Shown here: positions 17,626-25,855 of the stretch, piece after piece | Layout of the letters: the number at the start of each line of letters is the position of its first letter | Position numbering within the stretch: the stretch's first letter is position 1 | Source: CAZBYL01 sp964496275 | GTDB taxonomy: Bacteria > Synergistota > Synergistia > Synergistales > Synergistaceae | Assembly (NCBI GenBank): GCA_964496275.1 | Contig: CAZBYL010000021.1 | Location: 1-36,423, forward strand | Length of the DNA stretch: 36,423 nucleotides | Reading direction: 5' to 3' | Notes under the pieces: generated by a model | The model's database searches: none | What the model saw: the letters and a program-made list of their open reading frames with translations, nothing else | What the model was told of the DNA's origin: nothing | Program-made: the position numbers and the translations under genes

Positions 17626-18507
17626 TTAATCTTCTTCGGGGTCGTACAGGCAGTACAGAGCCTGAGTTCCCTCATTCTCCATTCCTGCTTCCGCTATCTC
17701 TTCATAAAGCTGCCTTGTTAAAGAGAGTGCCGGTATATCAAGCTCCATATCATTTGCCGTCTCCTCTGCGAGCTTCATGTCCTTTATATAATGTTTGACG
17801 AAAAATCCCGGCGCGAAATCGCCCTTGAGAATGCGCGGCCCATAATTGGCAAGGCTCCAAGTGTTTGCGGAGCCGCCGCTCATAGCTTCAATCATGACAT
17901 TCAGGTCAAGCCCGCAAGACTTGGCGAAGGCCAGAGACTCACACATACCGGTCATAGTTCCGGCTATCACAATCTGGTTTGCCAGCTTTGCGTTCTGCCC
18001 GTCTCCCGCGTTCCCCATTCTGCGAATCGTGCGCCCCATAATTTCAAAATAGGGGAGAGCTTTTTGAAAATCCTCTTCCGCTCCGCCGACAAAAATGGTA
18101 AGAGTTCCCTCGCGCGCACCCTTGTCCCCGCCTGTTACGGGTGCGTCGAGAGCGGAAATACCGCGCTTCTTTGCCGCTTCCCATATCTTGCGCGCCAACT
18201 TCGGGCTTGACGTTGTCATATCGACAAGCACAGCTCCCTCTTTTGCGTTGGGAACAAGGCCGTTCTCTCCGAGATAGACTGACTCCACATCTTTCGGGAA
18301 GCCAACTATCGTAAATACAAAATCGCAATTGCGCGCAAGTGCCGCCGGTGATTCCTCCCACACGGCGCCGCGCTCCAGAAGAGGTTCGGCTTTTGCTTTA
18401 GTGCGGTTATACACGTGAACCTCATGACCTGCCGCAATCAAATGTCCAGCCATGCTTGACCCCATAACGCCGGTGCCAATAAAACCTAAAATCTTTTTAT
18501 CCGACAA
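17626..18507 (-). CDS. Beta-hydroxyacid dehydrogenase (3-hydroxyisobutyrate / tartronate-semialdehyde reductase family)
   Basis: 293 residues. N-terminal Rossmann motif GFIGTGVMGSSMAGHL with an Arg in VYNRTKAK typical of NADP preference, the substrate loop DAPVTGGDKGAREGTL, and the catalytic Lys in GQNAKLANQIV. Family members oxidise 3-hydroxyisobutyrate or reduce tartronate or succinic semialdehyde; which one is not clear. The start is the TTG at 18507, with AAGGGG 9 nt upstream. An in-frame ATG at 18537 lies about 12 nt past the -10 box and lacks a ribosome site, and starting earlier is incompatible with the promoter at 18549-18577. Single-gene unit ending in a strong terminator. Confidence 0.88.
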   Translation of the reverse strand: MSDKKILGFIGTGVMGSSMAGHLIAAGHEVHVYNRTKAKAEPLLERGAVWEESPAALARNCDFVFTIVGFPKDVESVYLGENGLVPNAKEGAVLVDMTTSSPKLARKIWEAAKKRGISALDAPVTGGDKGAREGTLTIFVGGAEEDFQKALPYFEIMGRTIRRMGNAGDGQNAKLANQIVIAGTMTGMCESLAFAKSCGLDLNVMIEAMSGGSANTWSLANYGPRILKGDFAPGFFVKHYIKDMKLAEETANDMELDIPALSLTRQLYEEIAEAGMENEGTQALYCLYDPEED

Positions 18508-18548
18508 ACAGACCAACCCCTTAACTACAATATTCATATTATGCACTG

Positions 18549-18577
18549 ATTGTACACCGAATATGCACAAAGTCCAA
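18549..18577 (-). promoter_or_regulatory. Promoter of the hydroxyacid dehydrogenase gene
   Basis: Minus strand: TTGGAC at 18572-18577, 17-nt spacer, TACAAT at 18549-18554. It rules out the upstream in-frame start codons for the downstream gene. Confidence 0.7.
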
Positions 18578-18698
18578 AATACTACGCGTAAAAAAGTATG
18601 AGGCTCTTATGAGAATGTTTTACGGGCGTGAAAATTACGGCGGGCGGATAAGCTTGCCGAAAGCAGCAAGTGAAATCCTGCTTCTGCGGGAGTAAAAA

Positions 18699-18735
18699 TA
18701 TAAATAAAAAAGTCCCCGTTCTTTCGAACGGGGAC
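18699..18735 (-). terminator. Terminator of the tRNA-Asn transcript
   Basis: Perfect 10-bp stem GTCCCCGTTC / GAACGGGGAC (18726-18735 and 18712-18721) with a GAAA tetraloop on the minus strand, followed by TTTTTTATTTATA. It starts 10 nt beyond the tRNA 3' end. Confidence 0.93.
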
Positions 18736-18744
18736 AGAGCCTTC

Positions 18745-18820
18745 TGGCTCCTCGACGAGGACTCGAACCTCGAACCTAGTGGTTAACAGCCACCCGCGCT
18801 GCCGATTGCGCCATCGAGGA
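18745..18820 (-). tRNA. tRNA-Asn (anticodon GTT)
   Basis: A 76-nt cloverleaf on the minus strand. Acceptor TCCTCGA pairs with TCGAGGA, followed by discriminator G and an encoded CCA. The D stem is GCGC/GCGC, the anticodon arm GGTGG-CTGTTAA-CCACT gives anticodon GTT, and the T arm carries GGTTCGAGTCC. It is a single-gene transcript with its own promoter and terminator. Confidence 0.97.
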
Positions 18821-18851
18821 ATAGCAGGTCACGGAAATCGTGACGAAGAGT

Positions 18852-18879
18852 ATTATAGCACCCTTTTCTTATTTGGCAA
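18852..18879 (-). promoter_or_regulatory. tRNA-Asn promoter
   Basis: Minus strand: TTGCCA at 18874-18879, 16-nt spacer, perfect TATAAT at 18852-18857; about 30 nt from the tRNA 5' end. Confidence 0.75.
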
Positions 18880-19114
18880 TACTTTTCTGAGAAAAATTAT
18901 CACGAAAAACATAATGTGTTTTTCCTTTTGCACCGATTATAAGGAGCATGTTTGCTCAGCGCTCATAATATTTCGCTTGTAAATGTGTGAATTGTGTTTC
19001 TATTATATCTTTAAAAAAGCGCAGTGATATTCGCATAGGTTTATTGAGAAATGACTTTTTGCATACTAAATTACGCAAAAATCATGAAAAACTAAAGATT
19101 CGGTAGACTGTTTC

Positions 19115-19143
19115 TTGTGCAATCTGCGTCCGCCCTTTATAAT
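19115..19143 (+). promoter_or_regulatory. Promoter of cstA
   Basis: TTGTGC at 19115-19120, 17-nt spacer, perfect TATAAT at 19138-19143. It leaves a leader of about 85 nt before the ATG at 19234. Confidence 0.65.
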
Positions 19144-19233
19144 CTCCTGTACCGTCTCATGCAGTTCTGCTCGTTTTTTAAGCGCTTTTTGTATTGTTAT
19201 GCGACGGTGAGAAAAAGGAGGATGATAGGTATT

Positions 19234-20982
19234 ATGAATATTATGTACGTTGTTGTGCTAGGTTCCCTGGTCCTTCTGATTGCTTATTTCACGTATGGAA
19301 AGTTCATGTCAAACAAGGTATTTATGCTTGACGACAAGAATGTCACGCCAGCGGTTGAAATGCGCGACGGATTGGATTATGAACCAATTGACGCAAAATT
19401 CTTGGCAGGGCAGCATTTCTCTGCGATAGCCGCAGCAGGCCCTGTCACCGGACCGATAATTGCCGGTCTTGCTTTCGGATGGCTTCCGACCTGTCTTTGG
19501 ATACTCGTCGGTTCAATATTTATCGGTGCTGTTCATGATATGGGTTCGCTCGTAGCGTCGATTCGCAGCAAGGCATGCGGCATTGCAGATACGATGAGAG
19601 AGCACGTCTCTAAGAGAGTCTGGGTTCTTTTCAACATATTCATCTTCTTCACTCTGATAATGATAATAGTTGCATTTACGGACATAACGGCATCGTCCTT
19701 CGTCAATGTTATTGACGCGGGCGGCGGCAATATGGTGGGCGGCGGCGCAACCGCAACCTCTTCGATACTTTACCTCATACTGCCCGTAGTCATGGGCTTT
19801 ATGCTTAAGTACACGAAGATGAGCCTCGGGGTTGCCACTGTGATATTCCTTCCGCTTGTAGCCGCTTCCATCTGGGTCGGCGCTTACATCCCGTTTGACC
19901 TTCAGACTATTTTCGGGTTTGAATCTCCGCAGTCTGCCCAGAAAGTTTGGAACATAGTTATAATAGTCTACTGCCTTATAGCCGGAATCGTTCCTGTATG
20001 GGCGCTGCTTCAGCCGCGCGGACACCTCGGAGGCTATTTCCTCTATGCCACAATGATAGCGGCCTTCATAGGGATATTCTTCGGCGGCTTCACTGTGCAG
20101 TATCCCGCATTCACCCACGCGTTCGGCAGCGACAATTTCTGGACTCCGATGTTCCCCATGCTTTTTATAACGGTCGCATGCGGAGCATGTTCCGGATTCC
20201 ACAGCCTTGTCGGTTCGGGAACAACCTCAAAACAGCTTAAAAAAGAGACAGACGCGAAACCAATCGGCTACGGCATGATGCTTGCGGAAGGCGTAGTTGC
20301 CCTCATAGCTTTGGGTACGGTTATGATGCTTCCTGCTGGAGACGAACTCACAACCAAGTCTCCGAACTTCATCTATGCGTCAGGACTCGGTTCTTTCATG
20401 GAACTGGTCGGTATCAACAAGGCGTTCGGCATCTCCTTCGGACTGATGGCGTTTACGACATTCGTCTATGACACACTTGATGTCTGCACACGTCTCGGAC
20501 GTTTCATCATTCAGGAGCTTACCGGCTGGAAGGGCTGGGCGGGAAGAATAATGTCCACCGTAATCATAGGCGGAGTTCCGCTCGTTCTTATGTCAATAAG
20601 CCTTACAGACCCGACAGGCAAACCGGTTGCCGCGTGGAGCCTCTTTTGGAAAACATTCGGATCATCAAACCAGTTGCTTGCGGCTCTTGCTCTCGTCGGT
20701 ATTACGGTGTGGCTCCAGAGAACGTCCAAGAATACCAAAGCATGGATTGCCACCTGTGTTCCCGCGGTATTCATGTTCATAATGAGTACGTGGGCGCTTC
20801 TCAATACGTTTATCGCTTACACGTACAAGAGCGGATTATTCACAATGCCGGTCGGAACCAACAAAATAGTTCCCGCTGTTTCTCTTATCTACATTGTTCT
20901 TGCTGTTTGGGTTGTCATAGAGTGCGTTCCTGTTATAGCGCACAACGCAAAACACCCGGGCCAGGGACTTAAAAAAGCCTAG
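19234..20982 (+). CDS. cstA: CstA-family carbon starvation / peptide or pyruvate transporter
   Basis: 582 residues with many membrane helices. The family core is clear: LAGQHFSAIAAAGPVTGPIIAG, GAVHDMGSLVASIRSK and, later, TTFVYDTLDVCTRLGRFIIQEL. Characterised CstA/BtsT proteins import pyruvate or small peptides under nutrient limitation, and which applies here cannot be told. The frame is open back to 19117, but that would start inside the promoter; GGAGG at 19217-19221 sits 12 nt before the ATG at 19234, whose product begins directly with the first helix. Single-gene transcription unit ending in a strong terminator. No cAMP-CRP site was sought successfully. Confidence 0.92.
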   Translation: MNIMYVVVLGSLVLLIAYFTYGKFMSNKVFMLDDKNVTPAVEMRDGLDYEPIDAKFLAGQHFSAIAAAGPVTGPIIAGLAFGWLPTCLWILVGSIFIGAVHDMGSLVASIRSKACGIADTMREHVSKRVWVLFNIFIFFTLIMIIVAFTDITASSFVNVIDAGGGNMVGGGATATSSILYLILPVVMGFMLKYTKMSLGVATVIFLPLVAASIWVGAYIPFDLQTIFGFESPQSAQKVWNIVIIVYCLIAGIVPVWALLQPRGHLGGYFLYATMIAAFIGIFFGGFTVQYPAFTHAFGSDNFWTPMFPMLFITVACGACSGFHSLVGSGTTSKQLKKETDAKPIGYGMMLAEGVVALIALGTVMMLPAGDELTTKSPNFIYASGLGSFMELVGINKAFGISFGLMAFTTFVYDTLDVCTRLGRFIIQELTGWKGWAGRIMSTVIIGGVPLVLMSISLTDPTGKPVAAWSLFWKTFGSSNQLLAALALVGITVWLQRTSKNTKAWIATCVPAVFMFIMSTWALLNTFIAYTYKSGLFTMPVGTNKIVPAVSLIYIVLAVWVVIECVPVIAHNAKHPGQGLKKA

Positions 20983-21009
20983 AAACAATAGCCGCACCGG
21001 AATAGTTTT

Positions 21010-21052
21010 GCCGTATGCCCCGTAATTTGCGGGCATACGGCATTTTATTTTG
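21010..21052 (+). terminator. Rho-independent terminator after cstA
   Basis: Perfect 11-bp stem GCCGTATGCCC (21010-21020) / GGGCATACGGC (21031-21041), followed by ATTTTATTTTG. Confidence 0.93.
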
Positions 21053-21163
21053 CATCGGGTGTTATAGAGAATCCGAATTGTGCACGCACGGCTTAAAGGC
21101 GGCGTTATTTTGCTTTTACATGTGCGAGTCATGTGTTTGGGCTGTCGTTTACGCCTGTTCTTT

Positions 21164-23497
21164 TTAGTTTAGTATGCAATGGGACATGCCGTTTTCATAG
21201 AAAGTGTAGCTGTCTTTTCCTGCCGCTTTTGTGCGGTATAGGGCTATATCTGCTTTTTCGTATAATTCCGCTATAGTGCTCCCATCTCGGGGGAATACAG
21301 AAATGCCGATGCTGACAGAGACTTTTATTCCGTTATCAAGGTCTCTGCGCAGAAGTTCGACCATCTGTTTTGCTCTTTTTTCTGTCACGCTGTCGTCCGG
21401 AATGTCTATCAGGCATACAATAAATTCATCCCCGCCGAGTCTGCCGAGGAGGTCGTTGCCCCGCATAGTTGTTTTGAGCTTTTGTGTCAGGTCGGTAAGC
21501 ACATTATCGCCCGCTACGTGTCCAAGCGTATCGTTAATCAACTTGAACTTGTCTATGTCCATCATCATAATTGCATGTTTTGTGCCCTCTTTGCTATGTT
21601 TCAAAAGTTCTTCCGTTCTGCCCAGGAACGCCTCTCTGTTCAGTACTTTTGTCAGAGAGTCCTGCTCCGCTTGAGCTATTATTGTGAGCTCCTTGTTTTT
21701 TTGCTCGTTGATGTCCTGGAAAAACATGCTTGCTATCACATCTTTGCTTTCGGATTCCTGAACGAGCTGTATTGATATTTTTGCCCACTTGAGTTTTTTA
21801 TCGCTCTCTGTCGCTCTGAATTCCAGGGAGCTGCTCAGTATTCCTTTGTGAAATTCCGCAAGCAGTCTCTCTCTGTTTACAAAGGCGTTGTAGGTGTCTC
21901 TGTCTTCTTCGTAGACGTTTTGTTCCGCAAATTCCCGTGTCCTCGCGTTAAAGGCTTTTTCCCGCAAGTCAGAAAACAGTTCGAGACTCTTGTCATTCCA
22001 GTCGTCTTCCATTGCAGTATCTTTTGTTATGTTGTGGCTGACGAAGGCTATTTTACTGCTTCCTATCGTGTCAATGTATTCGCGCCATTTCCTGTAGGAG
22101 CGTTCTTTTTCCACCTGCTCCGTTACGTCCGAAAAAGTTATTATTGTGCTGACAGGGACTCCTGCGTCATCGTATATTGTTGTAAAGTCGTGGGTGTACC
22201 ATCTGTAGTCGCTGTTTACAGGAAATTTCAAGGCTACCGCGTCGATTTTGCCGTTTGGTTCGCCGGCTTTTATCGCTTCATAAAACTTTTGCAGTTTGGG
22301 TCTGCTCTCTTCCGCTACTGATTCTGTGTAAAGAAAGCTGTCAGGAAAGTTCTCGTACACAGGCGCAAGGCCGAAGAGCTTTTCCAGCCTTTTGCTTGTC
22401 GTGAGCTTTTTATTGACGGCATCGTACCTGAGTACCGCTTTGCCGCTGTGAGCCGCCGCGATTCTGTATTCTTCCTCACTGGCTTTAAGCCTTTTTCTGT
22501 CTTCTGATATCTGTTTTATGTTTTTACGTTCAAGTATCAGAACAATTATTATCAATATCAGGGATGCCAGAATTATCACGAAGTAGAGCAGGCGTGCATC
22601 CCTCATTTCCATTTTCACGCTTTCTTCTATTACGTCTGTTGTGACTACGCTCAGCATGTACCAGCCGTTTATGCCGATGGGATAGTAAAAAGCTATTCTT
22701 CCGACTCCTGTATTGAGGTCATATCTCAGTGTACCGCTTCTTTGGAGCGAGAAATCATTTTTTATTTGCAATACGTCCGCAGAGTTACCCGGATTTTCCG
22801 ATATTTTGTTGATGAAGTTGTCGTTCATTGCGGGAGTCCTGTTTAGCTGCACCCAGCCTGAATTGGCGTGTCTTGTACCTACGACAAGCGCGCCCGCGGA
22901 TGAGCAGACAAATGAGTAGCCTCTTTCCTTATAGGCCTGTTGAATGAGCAAGGCTAAGAATTTACTTTCGTCATATATTCCTATCACGGCTCCCGTGGGT
23001 TTTCCCCCTGTGACAATAGGAACCGATATGACAAAAAAACTCTCTCTGTTGATAAGTGTTTTGTCCACACGCTCAATGGCGTTTCTTCCCGCCATGTTTT
23101 CTTTAAAGTACCATCTGTCCCTTATGTTTACAGTGTCGGAGTTGCTGAGCTTTGCTTGCCCGTTTTTGTCTGCTATTCCGGTTATGTAGAAGCCGGAGTC
23201 TTTGAGCAGTGCGTTAAGAAATGCTGTTTCACTGTAATGTTGTTTGTCTTGTATAAGAGAGTGTGCTGCCGCTGTCGTTTTGAGTATTCTGTACTGTCCG
23301 TCGAGTTTTGCTCTGAATAGCTGAGCCTGTTCCTGTGCCGACGCGGCTAGTACCTCTTCCGTTCTTGCCGTGGCTCTTATTCGAGTGTTGTTGTAGTCTA
23401 CTCTTGTGACTATGATGATAACCATAAGAATAAGAGCGGATATAAAAAATATATACAATGCGTTATTCTTTGACTGTTTGCTCTTATCGAAAGACAT
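21164..23497 (-). CDS. Membrane diguanylate cyclase: Cache / PAS / PAS-like / GGDEF
   Basis: 777 residues. A first membrane helix (about 12-31) and a second (about 305-326) flank a periplasmic Cache sensor of about 270 residues with the RDRWYFKENMAGR and FFVISVPIV signatures of dCache domains. The cytoplasmic part has a PAS domain ending FSDVTEQVEKERSY, a second divergent PAS-like segment ending MFFQDINEQKNKEL, and a C-terminal GGDEF domain. The catalytic GGDEF is intact at 688-692, and RGND five residues before it is a product-inhibition I-site. It should make c-di-GMP in response to a periplasmic ligand. AGAGGAA precedes the ATG. No EAL domain is present; the phosphodiesterase encoded at 3438-5945 would oppose it. 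Confidence 0.93.
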   Translation of the reverse strand: MSFDKSKQSKNNALYIFFISALILMVIIIVTRVDYNNTRIRATARTEEVLAASAQEQAQLFRAKLDGQYRILKTTAAAHSLIQDKQHYSETAFLNALLKDSGFYITGIADKNGQAKLSNSDTVNIRDRWYFKENMAGRNAIERVDKTLINRESFFVISVPIVTGGKPTGAVIGIYDESKFLALLIQQAYKERGYSFVCSSAGALVVGTRHANSGWVQLNRTPAMNDNFINKISENPGNSADVLQIKNDFSLQRSGTLRYDLNTGVGRIAFYYPIGINGWYMLSVVTTDVIEESVKMEMRDARLLYFVIILASLILIIIVLILERKNIKQISEDRKRLKASEEEYRIAAAHSGKAVLRYDAVNKKLTTSKRLEKLFGLAPVYENFPDSFLYTESVAEESRPKLQKFYEAIKAGEPNGKIDAVALKFPVNSDYRWYTHDFTTIYDDAGVPVSTIITFSDVTEQVEKERSYRKWREYIDTIGSSKIAFVSHNITKDTAMEDDWNDKSLELFSDLREKAFNARTREFAEQNVYEEDRDTYNAFVNRERLLAEFHKGILSSSLEFRATESDKKLKWAKISIQLVQESESKDVIASMFFQDINEQKNKELTIIAQAEQDSLTKVLNREAFLGRTEELLKHSKEGTKHAIMMMDIDKFKLINDTLGHVAGDNVLTDLTQKLKTTMRGNDLLGRLGGDEFIVCLIDIPDDSVTEKRAKQMVELLRRDLDNGIKVSVSIGISVFPRDGSTIAELYEKADIALYRTKAAGKDSYTFYENGMSHCILN

Positions 23498-23579
23498 GGC
23501 AAGGTTCCTCTCAGACTTATAATAATTGCAAATGCGATGTACATTGTATATGATAGCATAATAATCAAAATGTTCCAGA

Positions 23580-23625
23580 GCATAAGAAAAGCCGGATGGC
23601 GCAAGCTATCCGGCTTTTCTTATGC
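23580..23625 (-). terminator. Long hairpin between ridA and the diguanylate cyclase gene (terminator)
   Basis: Perfect 18-bp inverted repeat, GCATAAGAAAAGCCGGAT (23580-23597) with ATCCGGCTTTTCTTATGC (23608-23625), 10-nt loop. It lies 15 nt past the ridA stop. The T-rich 3' arm (GGCTTTTCTT) is part of the stem, so it can act in either direction. Confidence 0.75.
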
Positions 23626-23640
23626 AAATGTGCGATATTT

Positions 23641-24021
23641 TTATCTAAGAGCTGCTATTGCTTCTATTTCCACAAGTACGTCTTTGGGAAGTCTCGCAAC
23701 TTCGACACATGAACGGGCAGGAGCATTTTCAGTGAAGTACTTTGCGTATGTTTCGTTGACCTTGCCGAATTCGTTCATGTCCTTAATGAATACGGTTGTT
23801 TTGACAACGTCCGACATGTCGAGCCCCTGGCTTTCAAGAACGGCTTTCATGTTTTTGAGAGCCTGTTCTGCCTGGCACTGTACACATCCCGGAACGACCG
23901 TCATTGTTTTGGGATCGAGAGGAATCTGTCCTGAGAGGAATAGGAATCCTCCCGTTTTTACTGCCTGAGAGTACGGACCTATTGCTGCCGGAGCGTTTTC
24001 AGTGCTGATAATTTCTTTCAT
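23641..24021 (-). CDS. ridA: RidA-family enamine/imine deaminase
   Basis: 126 residues, the usual RidA length. GPYSQAVKTGGFLFLSGQIPLDP and ARSCVEVARLPKDVLVEIEAIA match the archetypal RidA subfamily, including the Arg that holds the substrate carboxylate and the Glu near the C-terminus. RidA hydrolyses reactive 2-aminoacrylate and other enamines/imines made by PLP enzymes to keto acids and ammonia, protecting PLP enzymes. AAAGGGG lies 8 nt before the ATG. It stands alone, divergent from the acyltransferase gene. A second, more divergent RidA is encoded at 30119. Confidence 0.95.
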   Translation of the reverse strand: MKEIISTENAPAAIGPYSQAVKTGGFLFLSGQIPLDPKTMTVVPGCVQCQAEQALKNMKAVLESQGLDMSDVVKTTVFIKDMNEFGKVNETYAKYFTENAPARSCVEVARLPKDVLVEIEAIAALR

Positions 24022-24178
24022 TTAAATAACCCCTTTCAGTTGTTTGTAAATTTCGTTCGTTAAACAAGTATATTTTACAGCATTACCCGTGAGCTGTGTT
24101 GGCAAAGATGCCGATTTTTTGTGCTATTATCTTATTTGTATTCAGAACTGTGATGTTTGTTTTTGCGAGGTGGTTTTT

Positions 24179-25039
24179 TTGAATTGGAAGGTTAGGTTGT
24201 CGCTGGCAGCGGCTCATGCCATAAAGCCCGGTCTGCGTGCCAACACTCTGGCGTCAGTGATGATCTTCATACTCAGAGCCATAGGCCCCAGAAGGTCTGT
24301 TGCGGAAAAAAATATTGAGCTTGTTTTTCCGGGCATAGCGCGGGAAGAGAGGGACAGGATTGTTCGGGAATCATACGAAAATATGGTGTGGACCGGTATA
24401 GAGCTGCTTGCTCTGCACTCCTGCCCGGATGAACTGGATAGATGGGTTGAAACGGTCGAGGGTGAGGAACATCTTGAACGTGCGCTTGAGAGCGGGCGCG
24501 GCGTCATCGGCGTGTCGGCTCATATGGGAAACTGGGAGCTGGGAGGTGCGTGGTTCGGGCATCACACCGACGCTGCGGCAATAGTTCGGTTTGCGGACAG
24601 TCCGTATCAGAGGGAGATTATTGAGGAGCTTCGCTCTGTTGACAACGGGCTTTTCATAGACAAAAGAGAACCTTTGATGCGCGCCATAAGCCACTTGAAG
24701 AAAAACGGTTTTCTGTTTCTGCTCTCCGACCAGCATGGAGGGGGAAGCGGTATAGATGTTCCGTTCATGGGGCAGATAACGTCTACAGTGACTGGAGCCG
24801 GCGTATTTGCTCACCTGCTGAAGTCGGTGATTCTTCCGTTCTACGTAGTCCGCATAGCTCCGTTTCGTCTGAAGCTTGTCATTGAACCGCCTATAGAGTG
24901 TGAGAGAGTCAGAGACAGGGAGACGTTTGTCCGTAATGCCACAACCAAGGTGAACGAGGCTCTCGAACGTATGATAAAGACGGCTCCGGGGCAGTGGCTT
25001 TGGCAGCACAGGCGGTTTAGGGAGGCAATAGATGGCTGA
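24179..25039 (+). CDS. LpxL/HtrB-type lipid A acyltransferase
   Basis: 286 residues. The acyltransferase motif H-x4-E is present in AHMGNWELGG, with SDQHGGGSGIDVPFMG and the terminal WLWQHRRFRE typical of lipid A late acyltransferases that add secondary acyl chains at the inner face of the inner membrane. The frame runs back to 24089, but only the TTG at 24179 has a ribosome site (GAGG at 24167-24170, 8 nt away) and it leaves the normal family N-terminus. Its end overlaps the start of the prepilin peptidase gene by 8 nt. It supports a lipid-A-containing outer membrane. Confidence 0.87.
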   Translation: MNWKVRLSLAAAHAIKPGLRANTLASVMIFILRAIGPRRSVAEKNIELVFPGIAREERDRIVRESYENMVWTGIELLALHSCPDELDRWVETVEGEEHLERALESGRGVIGVSAHMGNWELGGAWFGHHTDAAAIVRFADSPYQREIIEELRSVDNGLFIDKREPLMRAISHLKKNGFLFLLSDQHGGGSGIDVPFMGQITSTVTGAGVFAHLLKSVILPFYVVRIAPFRLKLVIEPPIECERVRDRETFVRNATTKVNEALERMIKTAPGQWLWQHRRFREAIDG

Positions 25040-25817
25040 TATCGGCGGGATATATATTTTTATGGCGTTTTGGGTCGGCGCAATCGTCGGTTCTTTTATA
25101 AACGCGGCGGCTATGCGTACCGTTGCGGAGAAGAGCTGGTGGGGCAGCGAGCGTTCCGTATGTGATAAGTGCGGGCGGGTTCTCTCGTCTCCGGATTTGA
25201 TTCCGGTGATTTCATACCTTGTTTTACAGGGACGCTGCCGCACATGCAGGAACCCCATCGCCCCGCGCCATTTTTTTGCGGAAGTCGGAACCGGAGCTGC
25301 GGCCGCTCTGTTGGTGTGGCATCTGGGATTCTCGCACGCGCTTCTTATCGCTTCCTTTATGCTGCCGTTTCTTCTCTTTCACGCATTGACGGATGCGGAA
25401 TCGGGATATATATATGACTCTTGGGCTATTGCAATGGCGGTTACAGGGATTGCTCTAAGATTTATCGGAGGAGTGCCCGCCGTGATAGACGGAGTTATAG
25501 GAGCCGCCGCCGGTTTTGGTTTTATCTTTGCCATCGTGTTTATAAGCAGAGGCGGTATGGGCGTCGGAGATGCTATGCTTATGCTGGGCATAGGCGCTTT
25601 TCTCGGCTGGAGGTTCTTGATTATCGCCCTCTATTTGGGGTTTATGACAGGGGGGCTTGTCGTCATTCCCCTTCTCATAATGAAAAAGGTCTCACGCAAG
25701 GACGCAGTTCCGCTCGGCCCGTTTCTGGCGTTCGGTGCGTTTGCCACAATATTTATCGGCAGAGCTCTGCTGTCATATTTTAATTTTTCCGTGGTCTGGC
25801 CGTGGATAGCGAATTAA
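25032..25817 (+). CDS. Prepilin peptidase / N-methyltransferase (A24 family)
   Basis: 261 residues, polytopic. The N-terminal domain has the zinc-type cysteines CDKC (44, 47) and CRTC (69, 72), typical of bifunctional PilD. The aspartyl protease residues are Asp121 in DAESGYIYD and Asp180 in GMGVGD. It cleaves and N-methylates type IV pilin or type II secretion pseudopilin precursors at the inner membrane. Its ATG lies inside the end of the acyltransferase gene, so the two are translationally coupled. No pilin or secretion genes are in this window. The first Asp motif lacks the usual Leu/Pro neighbours but keeps the spacing. Confidence 0.93.
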   Translation: MADIGGIYIFMAFWVGAIVGSFINAAAMRTVAEKSWWGSERSVCDKCGRVLSSPDLIPVISYLVLQGRCRTCRNPIAPRHFFAEVGTGAAAALLVWHLGFSHALLIASFMLPFLLFHALTDAESGYIYDSWAIAMAVTGIALRFIGGVPAVIDGVIGAAAGFGFIFAIVFISRGGMGVGDAMLMLGIGAFLGWRFLIIALYLGFMTGGLVVIPLLIMKKVSRKDAVPLGPFLAFGAFATIFIGRALLSYFNFSVVWPWIAN

Positions 25818-25855
25818 ACTCAGATTTGTGTATAAAATACGAGGGAGGTTTTAAT

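Larger units (their letters stand above)
18821..19233. other. Divergent intergenic region between tRNA-Asn and cstA
   Basis: About 410 bp, AT-rich, with the tRNA promoter (18852-18879) on the left and the cstA promoter (19115-19143) on the right. About 230 nt in the middle hold no gene or clear hairpin. A long leader of about 85 nt precedes cstA. Confidence 0.6.

Noticed and set aside
24099..24130. Promoter for the acyltransferase gene (TTGGCA and TATTAT)
   Set aside because: The spacer would be 20 nt, too long for a sigma-70 promoter; no better pair was found in the 157-nt gap.
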